Source: Alitta virens (Eukaryota; Annelida; Polychaeta; Phyllodocida; Nereididae). From it: a stretch of 64,000 nucleotides of DNA. The notes under the pieces were generated by a model. It made no database searches and was not told the DNA's origin. It worked only from the letters and a program-made list of their open reading frames with translations. The stretch lies in the NCBI GenBank assembly GCA_932294295.1, contig OW028582.1:1896015-1960014 (forward strand). The letters run 5' to 3'. This document shows, piece by piece, positions 58,007 to 64,000 of this stretch (its first letter is position 1; the number at the start of each line of letters is the position of its first letter). A program made the position numbers and the translations under genes.

Positions 58007-58431
58007 TGTTTGTGTATGTATCATCAGATGTTGACAGTGGTAATTATTTCCATGGTAACACTCCTACATCATTTAGGGTTAAACTACCAGGTAGGATAAA
58101 TTTCTTACCTCAGGGTAAATGGGAGGTAGCTCTGCTGGATATTGATCTTCCTAGACCTCTTGATAAATATAATTCTATATATATATGTATCAATTCTTCC
58201 ATATGTAAACCTAGCCCCTTTAATTCTAGCCTTACGCCTATATTAAACAGAGTGTATTTTAATCAAATTAGTAGAGGTGCACCAGTATACTTCGATAACC
58301 CTCGTTATATACCATTAAGTGTAGATAGTTTAGACATTATAGATATATATTTAACAGATAGTTCTGGAGCTAACCCGTCATTCAAACAAGGTAAAGTCAA
58401 CGGAACACTCCATTTCAGATTAATAGAATAG
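58006..58431 (+). CDS. Minor capsid (penton-like) protein of Polinton-like element
   Basis: 141-residue beta-rich protein. The start FHGNTPTSFRVKLPGRI, the block GKWEVALLDIDLP and the end NPRYIPLSVDSLDIIDIYLT, then FKQGKVNGTLHFRLIE, match the pattern of a small structural protein always found beside the F54H12.2-like capsid gene (ENxxxxFxxxLP, GxWEVxLxxIxxP, PHYxPL, GxVxxTLHFR). It is shorter than the usual 300-400 residues because the middle is missing, so it may be a minimal or trimmed version. By position and fold expectation it is the vertex (penton) or minor capsid component; that role is inference. Confidence 0.7.
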   Translation: MFVYVSSDVDSGNYFHGNTPTSFRVKLPGRINFLPQGKWEVALLDIDLPRPLDKYNSIYICINSSICKPSPFNSSLTPILNRVYFNQISRGAPVYFDNPRYIPLSVDSLDIIDIYLTDSSGANPSFKQGKVNGTLHFRLIE

Positions 58432-58471
58432 ATTAGTTAACACTAATAATTATATATAACACATAACAAGT

Positions 58472-58921
58472 ATGACTGACAAGACACAGCATTACTCTCT
58501 TAATAGAGGTATAGATTATGATGTGTTACTGAAACACTTCAAAAATCAGGCGGACGGTGTAATTAATCATCGTAGTACTACATCACGCCCGCGTAACAAT
58601 CACAGCTGTATTAAAGCATACGGTGGTCGCATAATAATGGTTAATAAACCAAAAAAAACTACTAAAACGTTAGATAAAGTGGAAGTTATTGATCCTACAG
58701 AAGCGCAACATCTTAGAGCATTACACGACATAGAAACTGAAGTTGCAGATATAAATACAGAACATAAAACACAACCAGCTCACTCTATACTGAGCGGCGT
58801 TAACAGTAAGACCTCAGGTAAACGACAATTATCACGAAAGAGTCTCCTAGAAAAGAGAAAGAAAGTGAGGAAGACTGTAGACAAGGTTATACAGAGAACT
58901 AAGGACGTTTTTGATGCTTGA
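58472..58921 (+). CDS. Basic 149-aa protein of unknown role
   Basis: Not recognised. It has a short N-terminal segment (YDVLLKHFKNQADGVINHR), a middle acidic helix (about 72-95) and a strongly basic end (GKRQLSRKSLLEKRKKVRK) typical of a DNA-binding or virion-core protein. It lies between the minor and major capsid genes, and its stop codon is 12 nt before the major capsid ATG, so it is probably a virion component. No frameshift. Confidence 0.65.
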   Translation: MTDKTQHYSLNRGIDYDVLLKHFKNQADGVINHRSTTSRPRNNHSCIKAYGGRIIMVNKPKKTTKTLDKVEVIDPTEAQHLRALHDIETEVADINTEHKTQPAHSILSGVNSKTSGKRQLSRKSLLEKRKKVRKTVDKVIQRTKDVFDA

Positions 58922-58932
58922 GTAGTTATATA

Positions 58933-60360
58933 ATGACCCAGGAAGTACTAGATGATTCATACATAGGTTACTCAGAAGAATTAGCAATATTTCAGAAACC
59001 TGTACAAAATGTAGGTATTAAGAATAATCATATAACAACTTTTTATCCTATTAATGATTTTTCAACACAGGGTGTTATCCAGTTTCAAATTAATAATAAT
59101 AGTAGTAACTATTTAGATTTACGTAGAACACGACTAAATATTACTTGTAAAATTGTAAGACAAAACGGAAATAGTATAGAACCTGTTACAGTAGCGAAAG
59201 ATAACAATAGTAGAGAGAAAAGAGCAAAAGATGAAGAAAGTACAGATACTGAGACTAATACTTCAACCGCTGCTAATACATCCACAAATCAGGCTTCTGT
59301 AGGAGTAGTGAATAATTTTATGCATTCAATGTTTAGTCGTATTGATGTAGCACTACAGAATAAAGTGCTGACACATTCAGATGAATCATACCCTTATCTA
59401 GCTTATTTCAAAGCATTATTACATACTAATAATGAGCTGAAAAATACTACTCTCCAAATGGGAATGTTTTATAAGGATACACCTGGAGAATTAGGAGATC
59501 CTAACTGGCAGTTAGGGGATAATGAAGGGTTAAAAAAAAGATCTAGTTTCTTTGCTAACTCCAATGAGGTTGATATGTCAGGTAATCTGTACTGCGATAT
59601 TTTAGAAATATACAAGTTCATACCAAATGGTGTGAATTTAGGTATTACATTATATCCTAGCACACCTGAGTTCTGTTTAATGGCTCCTGAGACTACAGCT
59701 GGTGGTTACAAAGTACAAATTACTAAAGCATCCTTAAGCGTTTCAATGATAGAAGTAATACCTGAAATATTGGTATCTCACGCCGAAATTATGCATGACA
59801 AACAAGCAATATTTCCATATATTAAAACAGAGGTTAAAAAATTCACATTAGGCAAAGGACAGTTTTCGTGTACTATTAATGATCCTTTTGCAGGACGAGT
59901 ACCATGTGAGATGGTTTGCGGTCTAGTAACAGACGTTAGTAATCATGGCACGTTGTTTACAAATCCTTTCTTGTTTGAGCACTCATTTCTCAATTTCATA
60001 CAAGTTACTGTAGATGGTCATGATCTAGGTCAAGGCCCCATCCTACCTTCATATAACAAAAAACTTGAAACAAGCTCATATATAGATGCATACAAAACTC
60101 TTTGTGGTATTGAGTATGGTGACCATTTCAATCCTCTTTCACGCACAGAATATATGCAGGGTTACACATTCTACAGATTTGTTGCTGATTCTCAATATAT
60201 TTCTAACAGCGAGGATATACTCCCTTTAAAACGTACAGGTAATTTACGTATTAGTCTAAGATTTGCTGAGGCTTTAGCAGAACCTACCACTCTGATTGTT
60301 TTCGCAAAGTTCCCTGCTACAGTTAAAATTGATAAATACCGAGGTGTAACTGACGTGTAG
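58933..60360 (+). CDS. Major capsid protein, F54H12.2-like (double jelly-roll type)
   Basis: 475 residues from the ATG at 58933; the frame extends to 58918 only through a TTG codon. Conserved blocks of the invertebrate F54H12.2-like family are all present: YSEELAIFQKPVQNVGI, then NNSSNYLDLRRTRLNI, VGVVNNFMHSMFSRIDVAL, SYPYLAYFKALL, MFYKDTPG, FNPLSRTEYMQGYTFYRF, GNLRISLRFAEAL and TTLIVFAKFPATVKID. A Glu/Thr/Ser-rich insertion (about 95-120) lies in a likely surface loop. The family is the proposed major capsid protein of these Polinton-like elements. The frame is complete, with no premature stops. Confidence 0.88.
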   Translation: MTQEVLDDSYIGYSEELAIFQKPVQNVGIKNNHITTFYPINDFSTQGVIQFQINNNSSNYLDLRRTRLNITCKIVRQNGNSIEPVTVAKDNNSREKRAKDEESTDTETNTSTAANTSTNQASVGVVNNFMHSMFSRIDVALQNKVLTHSDESYPYLAYFKALLHTNNELKNTTLQMGMFYKDTPGELGDPNWQLGDNEGLKKRSSFFANSNEVDMSGNLYCDILEIYKFIPNGVNLGITLYPSTPEFCLMAPETTAGGYKVQITKASLSVSMIEVIPEILVSHAEIMHDKQAIFPYIKTEVKKFTLGKGQFSCTINDPFAGRVPCEMVCGLVTDVSNHGTLFTNPFLFEHSFLNFIQVTVDGHDLGQGPILPSYNKKLETSSYIDAYKTLCGIEYGDHFNPLSRTEYMQGYTFYRFVADSQYISNSEDILPLKRTGNLRISLRFAEALAEPTTLIVFAKFPATVKIDKYRGVTDV

Positions 60361-60394
60361 TTAGTATGTTACTGTATGCCATAACGGCTGCATC

Positions 60395-61072
60395 ATGACA
60401 GAACACACATGTTTAATACCATTTCAACTACCAAAGAATATATCAGTACAGGGTGCTACGCAAGCAGGAAAAACGGAATTTGTTAAACGTTTGCTAATAA
60501 ACTATAGGACCATGTTTACACCTCGAGTTGTAAAGATAATATATGTATACTCGGTATGGCAGGATAATTTTAACCACCTAGAAGATATCTTAGGTAGTTT
60601 AATAGAATTTAGGAAAGATATTCCGTCAAAACAATATTTAATAGATCTCTGGGAAATAAACAGAGGCCACAGTTTACTAGTTCTTGACGACCAAATGAGT
60701 AATTTAAATGACAGCCTCCAGGGTTCTCATGTTGCAGAAATAGTATGCGTTCTTAGTCATCATTGTAATGTTTCGTGTATTATAACCTTACAAGACATGT
60801 TTTATGAAAGTAAAGCTGCTAGATTAATAAGTAGAAATTCTCACTGTATATGTCTCTTTCGTAACCATAGAAATGGTCGTCAGGTGTCGTCTTTAGCAAG
60901 TCAGGTTCTACCTGGTGAAACGAAGTATTTCATGGACAGTTATGAACGTGCTACTAAAAAGAACTATGGTTATTTAATAATTGATTTATCACCCAATGTT
61001 GACAAAAAATATAAATTACGTTCTAATATATTTCCAGGTGAGGAAACAGTTGTGTTTCTCCCCCAACCATGA
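60395..61072 (+). CDS. A32/FtsK-HerA-type genome packaging ATPase
   Basis: 225-residue P-loop ATPase that would pump DNA into capsids. The Walker A motif GATQAGKT spans residues 20-27, followed by FVKRLL. An IIYVYSVWQDNF strand follows, then a Walker B SLLVLDD (93-99). A later SCIITLQDMF block fits the sensor strand of A32-type packaging ATPases. Length is normal for the family (about 220-260). The gene lies just downstream of the major capsid gene, and its stop overlaps the next start by 4 nt (ATGA), a tight virus-like layout. Confidence 0.88.
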   Translation: MTEHTCLIPFQLPKNISVQGATQAGKTEFVKRLLINYRTMFTPRVVKIIYVYSVWQDNFNHLEDILGSLIEFRKDIPSKQYLIDLWEINRGHSLLVLDDQMSNLNDSLQGSHVAEIVCVLSHHCNVSCIITLQDMFYESKAARLISRNSHCICLFRNHRNGRQVSSLASQVLPGETKYFMDSYERATKKNYGYLIIDLSPNVDKKYKLRSNIFPGEETVVFLPQP

Positions 61073-61395
61073 AACTGATCAAAGAGAATATTACCTTTTT
61101 AAAAGCTGTAGCTTTACTTAGCAAGGATCAAGTTAAAGCTATCTTAGCACATATCAACAAGAGTCAGATTCTGGCTGTTGTCGAGATAGCTAGAAATATG
61201 CTCACAGGTATTGTAACAATACGACGCGACTATAAGAGATCTCTTAAAATGTACAAACGCGTCATTAGAGATTTAGCTGACAAACGCGCAACACTTAACA
61301 CGCGACGTGATCTAATCACCGGTAAAGCCGATGTTATAGCATTATTGATAAAAAGTGTACTTCCTAAACTGGTAGCGATTGTTGGTCATGGCTGA
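61069..61395 (+). CDS. Small basic protein, core-protein-X-like
   Basis: 108 residues. ENITFLKAVALLSKDQVKAI, then VEIARNMLTGIV, KMYKRVIRDLADKRATLNTR and RDLITGKADVIALLIKSVLP follow the FLK...L..., NVLxGNV, YKxxLRxLxDKxxxLxxKRxLI and GGFLxxLL layout of a small protein found beside the ATPase in F54H12.2-type elements. That family has been compared with adenovirus core/membrane-active peptides. It ends in a hydrophobic amphipathic helix. The glycine-rich cleavage motif usual before the tail is reduced to GKAD. The start overlaps the ATPase by 4 nt. Confidence 0.65.
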   Translation: MKLIKENITFLKAVALLSKDQVKAILAHINKSQILAVVEIARNMLTGIVTIRRDYKRSLKMYKRVIRDLADKRATLNTRRDLITGKADVIALLIKSVLPKLVAIVGHG

Positions 61396-61759
61396 AGAAA
61401 ATATTGTTATACCGAGAGACAGATATAACAGAATGCTAGAACAACTCAAAAGTATTAAAGATAGCAAAGTAATACAATCCCCCAACAGTACTGAAAGTGT
61501 TGAACCCACAACATCCGTAACGACGCACTATGATAAGACAAACACAACACAGCGCTCAAGAGACGATATAACTCATTAAGAGACTGGTCACCCCCCCGGT
61601 CTTAAACATAATGATATAGATGCTTTTATAACAAAATTTACAAAAGACAAAAAAAATAAGAATCATACAAGTACGCGTAACAAACGTAGTAAAAAGCCAT
61701 CTAAACAAGATGACAGAAAATCTAAACTTAAAGCAAATTGGATTAGAGTTTTCAATTGA
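61388..61759 (+). pseudogene. ORF with one in-frame stop, downstream of core-X-like gene
   Basis: The start ATG at 61388 overlaps the previous gene by 8 nt. The first part (63 codons) has ENIVIPRDRYNRMLEQL and a Ser/Thr-rich linker, then a TAA at 61577-61579. The same frame stays open afterwards to TGA at 61757-61759, with PPGLKHNDIDAFITKF and a Lys-rich tail ending WIRVFN. Element relatives have a protein that starts with IPxDKYxRL and ends with a PPG and basic Trp segment, so the two halves appear to be one gene. Either this copy is broken by a single base change or the stop is read through. Function unknown. Confidence 0.6.
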
Positions 61760-61990
61760 AATGTTACTAGAGCTAACAGTAATAATTTTTCATGTATTTA
61801 AAGATATATATTTAAGTAGTAATAATTAAAATGAATCATAGCCATTCATACTAGAACAATACATATATATTTAAGGACCTCAGGATATGTACGTGAGACA
61901 TGCAATATTTTGGTATTGCTATAGTAATTAACTGATATTTAAAGACATGTTGGCATGTGAGGATATATCAATGAAACATACAAATGTACC
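61760..61990. other. Non-coding spacer between structural and right-hand genes
   Basis: AT-rich. Contains two similar words, ATTTAAGGACCTCAGGATAT and, 60 bp on, ATTTAAAGACATGTTGGCAT, that could be repeated upstream elements of the next promoter. No ORF. Confidence 0.45.
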
Positions 61991-61996
61991 CAGTAC

Positions 61997-62005
61997 TATA
62001 AAAGG
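61997..62005 (+). promoter_or_regulatory. TATA box of the PC4-like gene
   Basis: TATAAAAGG lies 58 nt before the ATG at 62063, leaving room for a start site near 62027 and a short leader. It is a near-perfect Pol II TATA box. None as good is seen before the capsid genes. Confidence 0.65.
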
Positions 62006-62062
62006 TCTGATACTGACTCTATGCATTATCTGGATTCTACGAATACTTGATAGTACTACAAA

Positions 62063-62354
62063 ATGGCATCCAACATGATAACTCGCAAATATTACAACCA
62101 GGGAGGAACGCAGATTAAGGGCCAGTTTTTATGGTACCGCGAGATCAGTTTTAGGAAATTTCTCACACTCCAGAGGTACAAAGGCAAGGTGTCCATGCAT
62201 CTCAGGGTATACGTATTAGACGACCAGAACTATTGTCTAATTCCAACGAAAAAGGGTGTGACGCTGGACAAACAGCAAACACGAGATCTGCTGGCAAACA
62301 TGCATAATCTGGCTACCTTTATAGGTGTTGTAAGTATTTTGGTATAAAGTACTG

Positions 62355-62414
<60 letters not shown>

Positions 62415-62964
62415 CATTGTCATAAAATCTTACTCATTATTACAGGATGACAACACTTATCAATCAGATGATGGGTCGGATGAAGTTATGGGTAATGCAG
62501 CGGAACACGATGTAATGATAGACGACATAGAATGCCCTGCTGATGATAGCGATATGTTTGATGATTCACCTGAGATAGATGAGTGCTCACAGAACATTTT
62601 AAAACTCCACATAGGAAAAAATGTTCACTGCCGAGCTAGAAAGGCATCAAACACAATCGATATACGCCATAGTTTCTTCAGGAATCTATCGATTACGTCT
62701 GAGCATCCTACTCAGAGGGGCATCAACCTAACGAAGTATGAATTTACTAAATTACTAGATGTTCTACCTCAGCTTGAAGGCCGATGGAGTGGTTTAGCGC
62801 AACTAGCAATGTGCTATAACACCCACACTACTCAGGATGATGTACAGGAGTGTAATCACTGCACTCCGAAACAGTCTCCACCCCGCTCTGTACATCGTCC
62901 AAACAACATTTCACTTAGGCCTACTACATCATCAGCTTCTACAGTTACAAATTCCTCTGATTAA
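62063..62964 (+). CDS. Spliced protein with two PC4-like ssDNA-binding folds (261 aa)
   Basis: Exon 1 is 62063-62329 and exon 2 is 62446-62964. They are joined in phase 0 across a 116-bp intron (GTT|GTAAGT ... TTATTACAG|GAT) filled by a (TA)n tract. Fold 1 (about 28-88) has YREISFRKFLTLQRYKGKVS, a variable turn and PTKKGVTLDKQQTRDLL, matching the transcriptional coactivator p15/PC4 pattern (YxSVRxFKGKxxIDIREY, KKGISLxxEQWxxL). Fold 2 (about 139-203) is more distant: NILKLHIGKNVHCRARKASN, then IDIRHSFF, QRGINLTKYEFTKLL. An acidic linker with many Asp lies between them, and the C-terminus is Ser/Thr-rich. A ssDNA-binding role in replication or transcription is inference. Confidence 0.7.
62330..62445 (+). 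other. Intron of the PC4-like gene
   Basis: GTAAGT donor and TTATTACAG acceptor. The middle is an uninterrupted (TA)n run at about 62359-62412. If unspliced, the first frame stops 18 nt into the intron (TAA at 62345-62347), giving a short single-fold form. Confidence 0.7.
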
Positions 62965-63435
62965 TAAACAATATGTTTTATATAAGGTCTTATACATGTA
63001 TTTATTATTTTAGTGTGTTATATATATGACTTTACCTTAATATATTATTAATATTGTATATTTTTGCTTGTTATAATATATACGACATATATATATATAT
63101 ATATATATCCATGCGTGTTACATACGTTAACAATGTATTAAATATATATTAAATAAATATATATATATACAACATATTATTGTGATTGTTATATTATCTA
63201 ATGAGTAAAAATTTGTTCACTTGTATTTAAAACAAATAAGAACACCAACTTTGACAAAGATGTGTATGGTTTATTTCTGGTTAACTACACGCATTAGTTT
63301 AAAATTCTAGTATGAGATCATGAACTGTTTCATGAGAAAGTGTTCCATACACACATATACTAACAACTGTATACAATATCATATTTTTATCACTTATCAA
63401 CAAAGTCATTAACTACATCATAACTATTAATAACA
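62965..63435. other. Non-coding spacer, (TA)n tracts
   Basis: Holds (TA)n at about 63084-63108 and 63158-63169. There is an AATAAA-type word right after the PC4-like stop (TTAATAAACAATATG) that may be its poly(A) signal. No ORF. Confidence 0.5.
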
Positions 63436-63437
63436 TG

Positions 63438-63445
63438 TATAAAAG
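63438..63445 (+). promoter_or_regulatory. TATA box of the clamp-like gene
   Basis: TATAAAAG, 37 nt before an ATG at 63475, resembles the box at 61997. With a start site about 30 nt downstream, the leader would be very short. Confidence 0.5.
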
Positions 63446-63474
63446 AAGTATATGTGGTGCTCTTGCAGTACGTT

Positions 63475-63585
63475 ATGGAAATATTAAAAGATTATGCCGG
63501 TGTATTGATCTATAAGGTCAATACCAGTGAGATAGCTATAATGCTACATTGTGAAGGATTGTTGTTATTACTAAAATGTTGGTGA
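63475..63585 (+). CDS. Short ORF (36 aa), possible first exon of clamp-like gene
   Basis: Starts MEILKDYAGVLIY and stops at TGA 63583-63585. It could instead be an exon whose donor lies at TATAAG|GTCAAT (about 63517), with the acceptor at GTGTTACAG (ending 63597) leading into the next segment. Function is not readable from so short a piece. Confidence 0.35.
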   Translation: MEILKDYAGVLIYKVNTSEIAIMLHCEGLLLLLKCW

Positions 63586-63597
63586 AAAGTGTTACAG

Positions 63598-63926
63598 CAC
63601 TGTTCTATATGAAGATGTTATTAGTACAATTCCTGGATTAATTGGAGGTATTCGTACAAGAATCACTATTAGCACTTCAAAAACACTCGGCGTTATGTGT
63701 ATAAATGGCAATATTAACATTAATCTAACCGATACACAGGTAATGTATATATATGTATGTATTAGTTATATATTGTATCATTTAATTACAGGGTACTGTT
63801 CTTAAAGAGGAGCTAGCAATATCACTACCTCTACAGATGTTCATTAACTTGGTATACTACATACCAGTTTTATCGTATGATGGCATCAATGCCACTGTAC
63901 ACCTGGGCTACTTTCTATTTAATTAA
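63598..63926 (+). pseudogene. PCNA-like sliding clamp, C-terminal half (spliced, broken)
   Basis: Two segments, 63598-63739 and 63792-63926, join across a 52-bp intron (CACAG|GTAATG ... TTACAG|GGT). The first has TRITISTSKTLGVMCINGNI, the beta-strand layout of the PCNA C-domain (VxISVxKxGVKFxxxGxIGxxNI). The second has ELAISLPLQMFINLVYYIPV, then L-S-DGINATVHLG, like PCNA's [26 protein letters not shown]. A TAA at 63924-63926 falls just before the place where PCNA has its final YYLAP strand, and a GWVYYN word follows in the same frame. The resemblance is by eye only. It may be degenerate, or the true exon structure may differ. Confidence 0.38.
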
Positions 63927-64000
63927 GGATGGGTGTACTACAACTGTAACAATCAAAAGAACGAAGGAACATCATTAACTATTGCTGATCTACAAACCGT

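Larger units (their letters stand above)
55945..64000 (+). mobile_element. Polinton-like/adintovirus-like virus-derived element (left part)
   Basis: Nine or more plus-strand ORFs form one collinear set: orphan, integrase, minor capsid, basic protein, major capsid, packaging ATPase, core-X-like, interrupted ORF, PC4-like and clamp-like. Integrase plus capsid, penton and A32-type ATPase defines the Polinton-like lineage. The small genes and the F54H12.2/3 type set it apart from classical Mavericks. The left terminus lies between 55330 and 55945 and was not resolved. The right terminus is outside the window, so terminal repeats cannot be checked. No DNA polymerase B and no adenain-type protease are visible here. 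Confidence 0.85.

Noticed and set aside
55945..64000. Search for a PolB, adenain-like protease or terminal inverted repeats of the virus-like element
   Set aside because: None seen in the window, but the right end is outside it, so absence cannot be claimed.

Overview
The window is animal nuclear DNA, AT-rich and crowded with repeats. The host is probably a marine invertebrate. Evidence for this is GT-AG introns in three host-type genes, a U1 snRNA gene with a very vertebrate-like stem-loop IV, a Pol III tRNA-derived SINE family present in more than a dozen copies, non-LTR and Ty3/gypsy retroelements, hAT-type and TTAA-type MITEs, and many microsatellites. The species cannot be read from the sequence. 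An invertebrate deuterostome or a lophotrochozoan would both fit.

Host genes are few. Two tandem minus-strand paralogues encode GT61-family glycosyltransferase-like type II membrane proteins (16840-18278 and 24484-26524). They share one phase-1 intron at the same codon. A four-exon minus-strand gene (42171-45459) encodes a 284-residue tyrosine phosphatase of the PF13350 type with a complete CX5R loop. A U1 snRNA gene lies at 53617-53780 on the plus strand. Each splice junction was read from the DNA and keeps the frame.

Mobile DNA fills much of the rest. A decayed LINE (about 11588-15535) has ORF1, endonuclease and RT pieces and carries two SINEs, each with perfect target-site duplications (TSDs). 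An 863-bp tandem unit built from SINE copies spans 20646-22827. A decayed Ty3/gypsy pol lies on the minus strand (50750-53044). LINE 3' fragments lie at 38630-39013 and 54960-55330. There are many palindromic or TIR-bearing non-autonomous transposons, plus minisatellites.

The most interesting segment is 55945 to the right edge. It is a collinear, plus-strand virus-like element of the Polinton-like/adintovirus-like kind, related to the family annotated in invertebrates as F54H12.2/F54H12.3-like. In order it carries a cysteine-rich 141-residue orphan, a DDE integrase with a C-terminal chromodomain-like module, a small minor capsid (penton-like) protein, a basic 149-residue protein, a double-jelly-roll-type major capsid protein, an A32/FtsK-type packaging ATPase, a small core-protein-X-like basic protein, and an ORF interrupted by one stop codon. 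These are followed by a spliced gene with two PC4-like ssDNA-binding folds and a spliced, broken piece that resembles the C-terminal half of a PCNA-type sliding clamp. The structural genes are packed with 1-8 nt overlaps and no introns. The two genes at the right are spliced and each has a canonical TATA box. No DNA polymerase B or protease gene is visible, but the right end of the element lies outside the window. Just left of it is a cluster of at least seven matches to the CTCF core motif.
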